A program made the translations under genes and the position numbers. Below the pieces are notes generated by a model that searched no databases, had not been told where the DNA came from, and worked only from the letters and a program-made list of their open reading frames with translations. Positions 10,055 to 22,076 of a stretch of DNA of 64,000 nt are shown piece after piece. This stretch comes from Mycolicibacterium madagascariense (GTDB lineage: Bacteria; Actinomycetota; Actinomycetes; Mycobacteriales; Mycobacteriaceae), in the NCBI RefSeq assembly GCF_010729665.1, contig NZ_AP022610.1:1364001-1428000 (forward strand). The letters are read 5' to 3'. The first letter of the stretch is position 1. Each line of letters opens with the position of its first letter.

Positions 10055-10177
10055 GGAAGGGAGTCTCCTCGAAAGGGAAGGGGGTGCCGTGGACGGCACG
10101 AATCAGGACTGGAACTGGTGGTTCAGGTTCGATGGCACATGATGGGCCTCCGCATCAGGTTTCCCTGTCTACTCGAG

Positions 10178-10197
10178 GGGCCCGTCATGGCGGGCCC
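10178..10197 (-). terminator. Expression-platform hairpin candidate of the riboswitch
   Basis: GGGCCCG, a 6-nt loop and CGGGCCC form a strong stem just 3' of the SAM-IV aptamer. It could act as the off-state terminator or pair alternatively with the aptamer's 3' strand. No U-tract follows. Confidence 0.45.
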
Positions 10198-10312
10198 GCG
10201 CTTGCCGTGTAGCCGACTTCGGCTACTCAACCTGGTCATCACCCAGGGCACCCCACCGCGGTTGGAGGGTTGCCGGCCAGCAAGCCGGGGCTTGACGCTG
10301 GCACTCATGACC
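10190..10312 (-). ncRNA. SAM-IV riboswitch upstream of metY
   Basis: Read on the minus strand, the segment carries the SAM-IV consensus blocks in order: GGTCATGAGTGCCAGCG, CAAGCCCCGGCTTGCTGG, CCGGCAACCCTCCAACCGCG, GTGGGGTGCCCTGGGTG, ATGACCAGGTTGAGTAGCC, then a closing ACGGCAAGCGCGGG pseudoknot region. This aptamer class is known upstream of mycobacterial and other actinobacterial Met genes and switches expression off when SAM is abundant. It ends about 135 nt before the metY start. Confidence 0.93.
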
Positions 10313-10474
10313 GAGACGCAGCGTATCCCACCGCCAGGCTCGGTTGCCAGCGGGTTGCTCGACGAGTGCATGCACAGCCTCGGATCCCAGACGTAGGGAC
10401 CAACGCGTAGGTTCAACTGTGACGCGATACTGACGCCTGAGAACCGATCGACCGTGACGCCGGGAGAGTGACCA

Positions 10475-12712
<2,238 letters not shown>

Positions 12713-12716
12713 CATC

Positions 12717-12788
12717 CCTCCGCCGAGACGGCATTCCCGTCGTGCGGGCGCGCAGTTGACGACGGTCAATGCCGTCTCGACGCGGAGG
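12717..12788. terminator. Long imperfect inverted repeat between icd2 and icd1
   Basis: The left arm CCTCCGCCGAGACGGCATT (12717-12735) pairs with the right arm ending in GTCTCGACGCGGAGG (to 12788) with a small bulge; inner arms CGTCGT and ACGACG continue the stem. It starts 5 nt after the icd2 stop. Probably a terminator or mRNA-stabilising 3' structure. Confidence 0.6.
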
Positions 12789-12800
12789 TAGTCTCGCGTC

Positions 12801-14018
12801 ATGGTCAAGATCAAGGTCGAAGGCACCGTCGTCGAGCTCGATGGCGACGAGATGACGCGCATCATCTGGCAGCTCATCAAGGACACGCTGATCCTGCCGC
12901 ATCTCGACGTCGACCTGGAGTACTACGACCTGGGCATCGAGCACCGCGACGCCACCGACGACCAGGTCACGATCGACGCCGCCAACGCCATCGAGAGGCA
13001 CCACGTCGGCGTCAAGTGCGCCACCATCACGCCCGACGAGGCCCGCGTCGAGGAGTTCGGGCTCAAGCGAATGTGGTTGTCGCCCAACGGAACGATTCGC
13101 AACATCCTGGGCGGCACCATCTTCCGCGCGCCGATCGTCATCGAGAACGTGCCGCGGCTGGTGCCCGGCTGGACGAAGCCGATCATCATCGGGCGGCACG
13201 CATTCGGTGACCAGTACCGCGCCTTCAACGCGAAGGTCGACGGGCCCGGCACGTTCACCGTGACCTTCACCCCCGACGACGGCGGCGAGCCGCTGGTGCA
13301 CGACGTGGTGCACGTCCCCGAGGACGGCGGGGTCATCATGGGGATGTACAACTTCAGGCGGTCGATCCAGGACTTCGCCAGGGCGACGTTCGCTTACGCA
13401 CTGCAACAACGGTATCCGGTGTACCTATCCACGAAGAACACGATCCTCAAGGGTTATGACGGGATGTTCAAGGACGAGTTCCAGCGCATCTTCGACGAGG
13501 AGTTCGCGGGGAAGTTCGGTGCCAACGGCCTGACCTATGAGCACCGTCTGATCGACGACATGGTGGCGTCCTGCCTCAAGGGCAGCGGCGGGTACGTCTG
13601 GGCGTGCAAGAACTACGATGGCGACGTCCAATCCGATTCCATCGCACAGGGATTCGGCTCGCTGGGCCTGATGACGTCGGTGCTGATGACTCCCGACGGC
13701 CAGACGCTGGAGGCGGAGGCCGCGCACGGCACGGTGACACGACACTTCCGTGCGCATCAGGCGGGCCAGCCGACGTCGACCAACCCCATCGCGTCGATCT
13801 TCGCGTGGACGCGCGGGCTCGGCCACCGCGGAAGGCTCGACGGCACACCGCACGTGATCGAATTCGCCGCGACGCTGGAGCAGGTCGTGATCGACACCGT
13901 CGAGGGCGGCCACATGACCAAGGACCTCGCGCTCCTGATCGGCCACGACCAGAGCTGGGAGACCACCGAGGAGTACCTCGGCACCATCGCCGACCACCTC
14001 GCCAGGGCGTTGAGATAG
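12801..14018 (+). CDS. icd1: NADP-dependent isocitrate dehydrogenase, homodimeric type
   Basis: 405 residues, the eukaryote-like dimeric IDH found in mycobacteria (Rv3339c type). Visible signatures are [13 protein letters not shown], the substrate segment [33 protein letters not shown] and [27 protein letters not shown] residues around the NADP site. It performs the same reaction as the monomeric icd2 product. The TAG stop lies inside one arm of the hairpin at 14012. Confidence 0.95.
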   Translation: MVKIKVEGTVVELDGDEMTRIIWQLIKDTLILPHLDVDLEYYDLGIEHRDATDDQVTIDAANAIERHHVGVKCATITPDEARVEEFGLKRMWLSPNGTIRNILGGTIFRAPIVIENVPRLVPGWTKPIIIGRHAFGDQYRAFNAKVDGPGTFTVTFTPDDGGEPLVHDVVHVPEDGGVIMGMYNFRRSIQDFARATFAYALQQRYPVYLSTKNTILKGYDGMFKDEFQRIFDEEFAGKFGANGLTYEHRLIDDMVASCLKGSGGYVWACKNYDGDVQSDSIAQGFGSLGLMTSVLMTPDGQTLEAEAAHGTVTRHFRAHQAGQPTSTNPIASIFAWTRGLGHRGRLDGTPHVIEFAATLEQVVIDTVEGGHMTKDLALLIGHDQSWETTEEYLGTIADHLARALR

Positions 14019-14065
14019 CGTCCACGGTCGCCCGACGGCGTTTCGGCGACTGTGGACGCTATCTC
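14012..14065. terminator. Bidirectional hairpin between icd1 and the hydrolase gene
   Basis: GAGATAGCGTCCAC (14012-14025) is perfectly complementary to GTGGACGCTATCTC (14052-14065); inner arms GTCGCC/GGCGAC extend the stem with one mismatch. It sits between convergent genes and contains the icd1 stop codon. Confidence 0.7.
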
Positions 14066-14073
14066 GACGGGGC

Positions 14074-14913
14074 CTAACCCGCGGGCGGGGCCTCGCGTCG
14101 CGGCTCGGTGTGGCGGTCGACGAAGTCAGACACCAGCTCGGTGATCCGACCGGGCGCCTCCAGCATCGGAATGTGGCCGAGGCCGTCGAGCTGGATGACC
14201 TCGGCGCTGGCGGGCAGGTTCTCGATCATCCACTTGTGGCTGCGGGGGTGGGGGAAGACCCGGTCCTTCTCGCACAGCACCAACTGGGTGGGGGCGGCCA
14301 GGCTCGCGAGCTCGAGCAGGCCGGGTAGCCGCAGCGTCTTGACCAGCAGTTGGAAGTAGGCCGTGCAGTGCGTGGCGTCCTCGAGCAGGGCTACCAGGTC
14401 GGGATGGCTCGGCCCGTCGGCGGGCCCGCTGACCGCCAGCGTGGCGATGCGGCGCCCGAACGGCAGATCGAGGATGCGCGGACCGAGCAACCGCGCGGCC
14501 GCCAGGGCGGGTCCGCCGAGCAGGAACTTCAGCACCGTCTCGTACTTCGTGGGGGAGTGCTGCGACCACCCGCCGGCGGGGGCGATGGCGGTCAGTGTGC
14601 GGGCCCGCCCGCGGCGCTCCAGTTCGAAGGCCACCCAGCCGCCGAGAGAGTTGCCGACGACGTGCGCGGTGTCCCAGCCCAATTGGTCGAGCCGGCGTTC
14701 GACGTCGTCGACGAGGTCGGAGGTGCCCATGAACCACGACGTCGCCCGCGGGCCGCCGTGGTGGCCGGGCATCGTGGGGGCGAACACCTCGAAGCGGCCG
14801 GTGTCGCCGAGCTGGTCGGCCACGGTCCGCCAGACGTTCTGCGAGCAGAGGAAGGGGTGCAGCATGAGGATCGGTTCGCCGGATCCGACGTGGATGGGCG
14901 CGCGTTCAGCCAT
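14074..14913 (-). CDS. Alpha/beta hydrolase
   Basis: 279 residues from the ATG at 14913. The fold is clear: an oxyanion segment LMLHPFLCSQNVW, nucleophile elbow VVGNSLGGWVAF, acid residue in LCEKDRVFPHP and catalytic histidine in LDGLGHIPMLE. The enzyme is a cytoplasmic esterase or C-C/haloalkane-type hydrolase of unknown substrate. It converges with icd1 across a strong hairpin and diverges from the exonuclease III gene. The start at 14949 adds 12 residues that look non-conserved, so the internal ATG is preferred. Confidence 0.85.
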   Translation of the reverse strand: MAERAPIHVGSGEPILMLHPFLCSQNVWRTVADQLGDTGRFEVFAPTMPGHHGGPRATSWFMGTSDLVDDVERRLDQLGWDTAHVVGNSLGGWVAFELERRGRARTLTAIAPAGGWSQHSPTKYETVLKFLLGGPALAAARLLGPRILDLPFGRRIATLAVSGPADGPSHPDLVALLEDATHCTAYFQLLVKTLRLPGLLELASLAAPTQLVLCEKDRVFPHPRSHKWMIENLPASAEVIQLDGLGHIPMLEAPGRITELVSDFVDRHTEPRREAPPAG

Positions 14914-14973
14914 GCCGCCGACCCTAAGGTGATACCGGCGGTACCGCAAGAATGGGCACTAGGCTCGCGCTCT

Positions 14974-15774
14974 GTGATCGTCACGACCATCAACGTCAAC
15001 GGCATTCGCGCCGCGGTGAAGGAGCGTTCCCCCGAGAACCAGGGCATGCTGCCGTGGCTCAAGGAGACCGAGGCCGACGTCATCTGTCTGCAGGAGACCC
15101 GCGCCGACGACGAGCAGCTCGCCGAAGCGCTCGCACCCGCGCTGGCCGACGGCTGGCACCTGGCGTCGGCCGATCCACATCTGAAGGGCCGCAACGGCGT
15201 TGCGGTGCTCAGCCGCCGTCCCATCACCCGCACCCTCATCGGACCCGGTGCCGACGAGTTCGCCGCGCACGGGCGCTACGTCGAGGTCGACACCGGCGGC
15301 GTCACCGTGGCGAGCGTCTACTTCCCAACGGGTGAGGCCGACACCGAGCGGCAGCGGGAGAAGGAACGCTTCATGGCCGCGGTCGCCGCTCGGATGGCGG
15401 TGCTGCGGGACGCGCCGCGCGACGCGGTGGTGTGTGGCGACTGGAACGTGTGTCATACCGAGAACGACCTGAAGGCGTGGAAGGCGAACCAGAAGAAGGC
15501 CGGCTTCCTCCCGAGCGAGCGGCAGTGGCTCACCGATCTGCTGGCGACCGGCTGGGTCGACGTGGTGCGCGTGCTGCACCCCGACGTCGCAGGCCCGTAC
15601 AGCTGGTGGTCGTGGCGCGGCAAGGCGTTCGACAACGATGCGGGCTGGCGCATCGACTACCAGTTGGCGAACCGGCGGCTGGCCGACCGGGTCGTCTCCG
15701 CGCGCGTCGAGCGCGCCGACGCCTACGCGCTGCGCTGGTCCGATCACGCTCCGGTGACCGTGGAATACGCCTGA
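14974..15774 (+). CDS. xthA: Exodeoxyribonuclease III (AP endonuclease family)
   Basis: 266 residues from a GTG. The EEP-family order is complete: TTINVNGIRAA, the metal-binding Glu in CLQETRADD, YFPTGE, VVCGDWNVCHTENDLKAWK, the insertion segment GPYSWWSWRGKAFDNDAGWRIDYQ and the final SDHAPVT. The product repairs abasic sites and damaged 3' ends in base excision repair. It lies 45 nt upstream of trpS in the same direction, with a possible small hairpin between them. Confidence 0.94.
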   Translation: MIVTTINVNGIRAAVKERSPENQGMLPWLKETEADVICLQETRADDEQLAEALAPALADGWHLASADPHLKGRNGVAVLSRRPITRTLIGPGADEFAAHGRYVEVDTGGVTVASVYFPTGEADTERQREKERFMAAVAARMAVLRDAPRDAVVCGDWNVCHTENDLKAWKANQKKAGFLPSERQWLTDLLATGWVDVVRVLHPDVAGPYSWWSWRGKAFDNDAGWRIDYQLANRRLADRVVSARVERADAYALRWSDHAPVTVEYA

Positions 15775-16836
<1,062 letters not shown>

Positions 16837-16851
16837 CATCAGGAGCCCGGA

Positions 16852-17877
16852 ATGACCGAACCGGCTGAGCCTGGGTTCATGGACCGGCTGCGGGCACGGT
16901 TCGGCTGGTTCGACCGCGTGATGATCGCCCAGGGTCGCTACAACGACAGCAAGGGCGACTTCTACGCGGCGGGGATCACGTACTTCACGATCTTCGCGCT
17001 GTTCCCCCTGCTGATGGTGGGCTTCGCCGTCATCGGCTTCGTGCTCTACGGCAGCCCGGACCTGCTGGCTCAGCTGCAGGCGAAGATCCAGGGCGCGGTC
17101 TCCGGTGATCTCGGCAAACAGCTGCTCCAGCTCATCGACACCGCGATCAAGGAGCGCACGTCGGTGGGCCTCATCGGGTTGGCGACGGCGACGTGGGCCG
17201 GTCTGGGCTGGATGGCCAACCTGCGCGAGGCGCTGAGTCAGATGTGGGGATTGCAGCGTGGCGAACCGCTCGGGTTCCTGCGCACCAAGCTCTCCGATCT
17301 GCTGGCACTGCTGTCGGCCTTCGCCGCGATCATCGTGACCGCGGCGCTGACCGCCCTCGGCAACGGGACGGTGATCCGCAAGATCCTCCAGTTCTTCCAC
17401 GTCCCGGACTTCCCGATGCTCGGCATCCTGCTGCAGGTTGCCTCGCACGTCGCGTCGCTGGCCGTCTCGTGGCTGTTGTTCACGTGGATCATCGCGCGCC
17501 TGCCCCGCGAATCGGTCGGCTTGCGCAGTGCGGCCAGGGCCGGGCTGTTGGCGGCCGTCGCGTTCGAGATCTTCAAGCAGGTGGCGTCGCTGTATCTCAA
17601 GTCGGTGGTCGGCGGGCCCGCCGGTTCGACGTTCGGCCCCATCATCGGCCTGATGGTGTTCGCCTACATCACCGCCCGGCTCATCCTCTTCGCGACGGCG
17701 TGGGCGGCGACCTCGCCGGAGAGCTTGCTCGCCGCGCCCGTCGGACCGCCGGATCCCGCCGAGATCACCACCAGGGTCGAGGTCCGCGAGGGCCTCGGGG
17801 TGGGAGGCGTGCTCGCTGCGGCTGGCGCGGGAGCCCTTGGCACCCTTGGCCTTTCGCGTCTGACGCGACGCCGCTAG
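16852..17877 (+). CDS. yhjD: YhjD/YihY-BrkB family inner membrane protein
   Basis: 341 residues with about six hydrophobic helices after the diagnostic segment NDSKGDFYAAGITYFTIFALFPL. The family motif TSVGLIGLATATWAGLGWMANL and the late FGPIIGLMVFAYITARLILFATAWAAT are present. Members are integral membrane proteins of uncertain function; in E. coli YhjD has been linked to lipid A-related transport. A CAGGAG ribosome site precedes the ATG. The C-terminal 60 residues are cytoplasmic and basic. Confidence 0.9.
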   Translation: MTEPAEPGFMDRLRARFGWFDRVMIAQGRYNDSKGDFYAAGITYFTIFALFPLLMVGFAVIGFVLYGSPDLLAQLQAKIQGAVSGDLGKQLLQLIDTAIKERTSVGLIGLATATWAGLGWMANLREALSQMWGLQRGEPLGFLRTKLSDLLALLSAFAAIIVTAALTALGNGTVIRKILQFFHVPDFPMLGILLQVASHVASLAVSWLLFTWIIARLPRESVGLRSAARAGLLAAVAFEIFKQVASLYLKSVVGGPAGSTFGPIIGLMVFAYITARLILFATAWAATSPESLLAAPVGPPDPAEITTRVEVREGLGVGGVLAAAGAGALGTLGLSRLTRRR

Positions 17878-17883
17878 ACCGCA

Positions 17884-17924
17884 GGCGCCGCCGTTGACGT
17901 GCAACTGCCGACGTTGACGGCGCC
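17884..17924 (+). terminator. Imperfect hairpin after yhjD
   Basis: The arms GGCGCCG and CGGCGCC, with additional pairing between GACGT and ACGT-type segments inside, enclose a GTGCAACT box (17899-17906). It may terminate yhjD transcription. The same stretch carries the box shared by the secreted-protein genes, so its role is ambiguous. Confidence 0.4.
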
Positions 17925-18028
17925 GGGGGCTCCTTGTTGCCTAGGGGGTTGACGGCGGCCGGTGGGCACACCGCCGCGCCAACGAGCGGCCGCGGTGACG
18001 GCTGCCCTGACGACGGGATGTCGAACCC

Positions 18029-18634
18029 ATGGACACACATCGAGTGCGATCGGCCTCGACCCTTCGAGTGGGCGTTGCCGTCGGTGCGATCGTGTACGGC
18101 GCCGCACTGCTGGGGTCCGCGGCGACCGCGGAGGCCGCCCCGCCAGAGGAGACGACGGGCATGCAGACCTGCCCGGGCGCCGCGCCGCTCTGCCTGACCG
18201 GAGCACCCCCGAGTGGTGCCTCGAAGACCGGCCGCGCCGCGGGTGGAGGGCCGCTGTTCGGTCTGATCGGCAATGGCCGTGATGCCGCGCCCGACTGCGC
18301 GGGGACCGCATGCAACGGCGGTGACGGTGGACTGCTGTTCGGCAGTGGAGGCCGGGGAGCCCGTGGCGGCCGCGGCGGCAACGCGTTCCTGTTCGGCAAC
18401 GGTGGTGCGGGCGGAAACGCGGCGGGGCCGGGTGGCTCCTCGGCAACGGCGGCCGCGGAGGCGATGGCGTCGCCGGTGGCAACGGGGCCGATGGCGTCAA
18501 CCCGGTCTACGTCGGCAACCACACTCCGGTGGGTGATCCCACCGCCGCGGAATTCCCCAGACCGCGCTCCAACGTGTCCGGCCCCGGCGACCAAACCGGG
18601 CCGTCGGGCGGCAACGGTGGCGACGGCGCGGTGA
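18029..18634 (+). CDS. PGRS-like glycine-rich secreted protein, N-terminal part (frame broken near 18425)
   Basis: The N-terminus is a Sec signal peptide (RVGVAVGAIVYGAALLGSAATAEA then APPEE), with no PE domain. Then come two Cys pairs (TCPGAAPLCL and DCAGTACNGG) and PGRS units: GGPLFGLIGNG, GGLLFGSGG, NAFLFGNGGAGG. After GPGG (about 18430) this frame turns non-glycine-rich, while the +2 frame reads WLLGNGGRGGDGVAGGNG and runs on into the ORF ending at 19401. One missing base in the G-rich stretch would rejoin them into a protein of about 457 residues. This frame's residues beyond about 135 are therefore an artefact of the break. Confidence 0.75.
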   Translation: MDTHRVRSASTLRVGVAVGAIVYGAALLGSAATAEAAPPEETTGMQTCPGAAPLCLTGAPPSGASKTGRAAGGGPLFGLIGNGRDAAPDCAGTACNGGDGGLLFGSGGRGARGGRGGNAFLFGNGGAGGNAAGPGGSSATAAAEAMASPVATGPMASTRSTSATTLRWVIPPPRNSPDRAPTCPAPATKPGRRAATVATAR

Positions 18635-19401
18635 CCGGTGACAACGGCGGACGGGGCGGCAACGGGTTTGCCGCGGTCAGCGGCGGCGACTATGCCGCGG
18701 GCTCGGTCAAGGGGCCCGGCGGGACGGCGACCGGCGGCAACGGCGGCGAGGGCGGCAGGGGTGCCCCCGGTGGTGAGGGCGGTGGCGGCGGATGGGGTGG
18801 CGTCGCGGTGTCGATCGCATCGAAGGCCGCGGTCGGCGGCAACGGCGGTGACGGCGGTGACGGCGACATCGGCGGCAAAGGCGGCGACGGTGGTCCCGGC
18901 GCGCCGGCCGTGAGCTATGACCGCGCTCCCTTCACGGCACCCGCCGGCGGAACGAACGGGCACGGCGGCAACGGCGGCAACGGTGGCCCGGGCGCCGCAG
19001 GCAGCGACGGTCAGCACGGTTCGGCTGGTGGATCCGGCGGTCGCGGCGGGCTGCTCTTCGGTCGAGGTGGAGCGGGCGGTCACGGGGGGCGCGGCGGTGG
19101 CGGTGTAGCCGGCGCCAAGGGCGGCGACGCCGGTTGGGGCGGCAACGGCGGCGGCAACGTGCCCAATACGACCGTCGCCAGTGCTCCCGGCGCCGGAGGC
19201 CAGCCGGGGCGACCTGGTGCGGGCGGCGCCGGCGGTGCCGGTGGCGACGGCGGTAGGGGCGGCGCGGGTGGCGCCGGCGGTTTCCTGGGCGCAAAGGGCG
19301 CTCGAGGTGGTGCCGGGATCGACGGCACGAAGGGGTCCGACGGCAGTCCTGGCCAGCCGGGCCACGCCGGTCAGGCCGGCGTCAACAACAACCTGGTCTA
19401 G
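18529..19401 (+). CDS. PGRS-like glycine-rich protein, C-terminal part
   Basis: The open frame starts well before the first ATG and continues the GGX/GGNGG repeats of the preceding segment: GGNGGDGAVTGDNGGRGGNG, GGLLFGRGGAGGHGG, GGAGGAGGDGGRGG, ending GQAGVNNNLV. Gly exceeds 40 percent by eye. Such domains in PE_PGRS proteins are surface-exposed Gly-rich sandwiches that bind calcium in some cases. As drawn it has no signal peptide, so it is best read as the 3' part of the gene starting at 18029. The codon pattern keeps Gly at GGC/GGT without decay, which favours a single recent indel or a sequencing error. Confidence 0.7.
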   Translation: MGDPTAAEFPRPRSNVSGPGDQTGPSGGNGGDGAVTGDNGGRGGNGFAAVSGGDYAAGSVKGPGGTATGGNGGEGGRGAPGGEGGGGGWGGVAVSIASKAAVGGNGGDGGDGDIGGKGGDGGPGAPAVSYDRAPFTAPAGGTNGHGGNGGNGGPGAAGSDGQHGSAGGSGGRGGLLFGRGGAGGHGGRGGGGVAGAKGGDAGWGGNGGGNVPNTTVASAPGAGGQPGRPGAGGAGGAGGDGGRGGAGGAGGFLGAKGARGGAGIDGTKGSDGSPGQPGHAGQAGVNNNLV

Positions 19402-19419
19402 TGATCGACGCCTAAAGAA

Positions 19420-19459
19420 TTGCGCCCCAACCCATCTGGAGAGATGGGTTGGGGCGCAA
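19420..19459. terminator. Bidirectional intrinsic terminator
   Basis: An 18-bp perfect stem, TTGCGCCCCAACCCATCT and its complement, encloses a 4-nt loop. It lies between the convergent PGRS-like gene and the coiled-coil gene. On the minus strand the stem is followed by TTCTTTAG, a short U-rich tail. Confidence 0.88.
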
Positions 19460-19481
19460 CCGTTATCGAGTCGCCACCTGA

Positions 19482-22055
19482 TCAGGCCGCGGCCTCGGTA
19501 TCCGACGCAGCAGCGCCCGAGGCGGCGTCCTTCGCAGTAGCGTCCTTGGCGGCCTCGTCCTTGACTGCATGGCCGTTCTTCTCGGCGGTCTTGTCGCTCA
19601 CGGAATCCTTTCCGGAGAGGGCATCGCCGGTCGTGTCGCTCGCCGACGTCGAGGCGTCGCGGTTCTCCGCACGATGCCGTCCGCCGCTGCGCTTCTCCTT
19701 ACCCAGGCTGACGACGGAGCCGTTGGTGGAGTCCGCCGACTGCTCGACGTCGGTAACCTTTGCGACCGATTTCTCCGACACACTGACCGGCACCTCGGTG
19801 TCCGCCGCGCTCTTTGGACTGCTCGGGGCCTTCGCGGCGGCGGCATCGGCGTCGGCCTTCGCCTTGGTCGCCTTTGCCTCGGCTTCGGCGATCGCCTTGG
19901 TGGACTTGGCTTCTGCGTCGGCGATCGCCTTGGTGGCTTCCGCCTTGGCGTCGGCGGCGTCCTGCTCCGCCTTCTGCTTGGCCTTGTTCAGGGCGTCACG
20001 CGAGGCCTCGGATTCGACCAGACGCTGCCGGGCTTCGGCCTCCTGGGCCAGAGCCTTCGTCTTGTCCTTGGCAGCGATGTCGAGGCTGTACTCGGCGGCA
20101 GCCTGCTTGGCCTTGGCCTGTTCCGCCTCCGCCTGAGCCTTCGTCAGATCCTGCTTGGTCTTGTCGAGCTCCTTCTGCAGCGTCTCGGTCGACTTCCTGG
20201 CCTCGTCGAGGTCAGTCGTGGTCTGCTTGGCCCGGTTACGCTCGGTATCCGCCGTGGACGATGCCTGGTCGGCCGCGGCCTTCGCCTTCGCGGCGGCGTC
20301 CTCGGCTTGGCGCAGTGCATCCTTGGCTGCGGCAGCGTCCGCCTTGGCCTTCGCGGTTTCCGCCTCGGCGTCTTCCTGTGCCTTCTTGGCCGTTTCGAGA
20401 TCCTTCTTCGCCTTGTCCGCTGCGGCCTGCGCGTCGGCGTTCGAGCTGGCGTTCGGGTTGGCGTTCGAATTCGCCGAGTTGACCTTGACCGCGGCGTCCG
20501 CGTCCGCCTTGGCCTTCGCGACGGCCGCATCGGCCTCCGCCTTGGCCTTCGCCACGGCCGCGTCGGCTTCTGCCTTCGCCTTGGTGAGGGCCGCGTCGGC
20601 CTCTGCCTTCGACTTCGCAATGGCGGCCTCGGCTTCAGCCTTCGACTTCGCAATGGCGGCGTCGGCGTCGGCCTTCGCCTTCGCGGCTTCGGCTTTGGCG
20701 GCCTCGGCGTCAGCCTTCGCCTTCGCCGCTTCTGCCTTCGCGGCGTCGGCGTCGTTCTTCGCCTTCTCAGCCTGTGCCTTCGCTGCCTCCGCCTCGCTCT
20801 GAGACTTTGCCGCCGCGGCGTCGGCCTGGGCCTTCGCCGCAGCGGCCTTCGCCTCGGCATCGGCCTTGGACTTCTCGACCTCTGCGTCGGACTTGGCCTT
20901 GGCGAGCGCGGCGTCGGCTTCTGCCTTGGACTTGGCGGCTGCCGCGTCGGCGTCCTCCTTGGCCTTGGCGGCCTGTGCCTTGGCGGCGTCGGCGTCGGCC
21001 TTGGCCTTCGCGAGGTCGGCTTCGGCGCGTTCCTTGATCTCGGCGTCCGCTTTCGCCTTGGCAGCGTCGGCGTCGGCCTTTGCTTTGGCGAGTTCGACCT
21101 TGGCGTTCTCGACCTGTGCCTTCGCGCTCTCGATTTCGGCGTCGGTCTTGGCCTTGGCGAGTGCGGCGTCGGCTTCTGCCTTGGCCTTGGCGGCTTCTGC
21201 CTTGGCGGCGTCGGCGTCGGCCTTGGCCTTCGCGAGGTCGGCTTCGGCGCGTTCCTTGATCTCGGCCTCGGTCTTCGCCTTGAGGGCGTCGGCCTCGGCC
21301 TTGGCCTTGGCGGCTTCTGCCTTGGCGCTGTCGATTTCGGCGTCGGCCTTGGCCTTGGCGGCCGCAGTCTCAGCGTCGGCCTTGGCTTTCGCGGCTTCTG
21401 CCTTGGCCGCTTCGGCGTCGGCCTTGGCCTTGGCGAGGTCGGCTTCGGCACGCTCCTTGATCTCGGCCTCGGTCTTGGCCTTGAGGGCGTCGGCCTCGGC
21501 CTTGGCCTTGGCGGCTTCGTCCTTGGCGCTGTCGATTTCGGCGTCGGCCTTGGCCTTGGCGGCCGCGGCCTCGGCGTCGGCCTTGATCTTGGCGGCCTCT
21601 GCCTTGGCGGCGTCGGCGTCGGCCATGGCCTTGGCGGCTGCTGCCTTGGCTTCCTCGGCCTCCTTTCTGGCCTCGGCCAACGCGGCGTCCGCTTCCGCCT
21701 TCGCCTTCGCCTCGGCTTGGGCCCTCTTCGCCGCTTCGTCCTTGGCCTTCGCCTCGGCTCGGACCCTTTCCTCGGCCACGGCGAGCCTCGCGAGTTCCTT
21801 GGCCCGATTCGGCGACACCGGGAAGAAGTTGTCGGTCCACTCCTTCAATGCCGCGGCCAACATGTCGGGCAGGCTCGCCGGGTGATGATGGGTGGTACGG
21901 CAGTTGCTCCCCGGGATCTCGACACGGCAGTTCGCGCTCGCCATCGCAGGCCCCGCGGTCAAGGTGCCGGCCAGCAGCGTTCCGGAAGTCACCGCACCCA
22001 CCAGCAGTCCGCGAGTCCGCATGCTTCGCTCGGTGTACACCCGATGCTTACCCAT
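19482..22055 (-). CDS. Secreted Ala/Lys/Glu-rich extended helical repeat protein
   Basis: 857 residues. A Sec signal peptide (LLVGAVTSGTLLAGTLTAGPAMASA) precedes a short mature N-terminus with a Cys pair, NCRVEIPGSNC, and a TTHHHP segment. Residues about 75-690 are almost pure helix former: 11-residue-type units such as AKAEAAKAKAD and larger blocks repeating EIKERAEADLAKAKADA at least four times, consistent with a long right-handed coiled coil or single helix. A 20-residue Asn/Ser hinge (KVNSANSNANPNASS) interrupts it midway. The tail from about 730 is acidic, Ser/Thr-rich and probably disordered. No LPXTG or lipobox is seen. The ATG at 22055 is chosen because AGGAGAG precedes it and its MGKHR opening matches the MAKHR of the paralogue at 54909. 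Confidence 0.85.
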   Translation of the reverse strand: MGKHRVYTERSMRTRGLLVGAVTSGTLLAGTLTAGPAMASANCRVEIPGSNCRTTHHHPASLPDMLAAALKEWTDNFFPVSPNRAKELARLAVAEERVRAEAKAKDEAAKRAQAEAKAKAEADAALAEARKEAEEAKAAAAKAMADADAAKAEAAKIKADAEAAAAKAKADAEIDSAKDEAAKAKAEADALKAKTEAEIKERAEADLAKAKADAEAAKAEAAKAKADAETAAAKAKADAEIDSAKAEAAKAKAEADALKAKTEAEIKERAEADLAKAKADADAAKAEAAKAKAEADAALAKAKTDAEIESAKAQVENAKVELAKAKADADAAKAKADAEIKERAEADLAKAKADADAAKAQAAKAKEDADAAAAKSKAEADAALAKAKSDAEVEKSKADAEAKAAAAKAQADAAAAKSQSEAEAAKAQAEKAKNDADAAKAEAAKAKADAEAAKAEAAKAKADADAAIAKSKAEAEAAIAKSKAEADAALTKAKAEADAAVAKAKAEADAAVAKAKADADAAVKVNSANSNANPNASSNADAQAAADKAKKDLETAKKAQEDAEAETAKAKADAAAAKDALRQAEDAAAKAKAAADQASSTADTERNRAKQTTTDLDEARKSTETLQKELDKTKQDLTKAQAEAEQAKAKQAAAEYSLDIAAKDKTKALAQEAEARQRLVESEASRDALNKAKQKAEQDAADAKAEATKAIADAEAKSTKAIAEAEAKATKAKADADAAAAKAPSSPKSAADTEVPVSVSEKSVAKVTDVEQSADSTNGSVVSLGKEKRSGGRHRAENRDASTSASDTTGDALSGKDSVSDKTAEKNGHAVKDEAAKDATAKDAASGAAASDTEAAA

Positions 22056-22076
22056 TGGCGTTGCTCTCCTGTTCAT

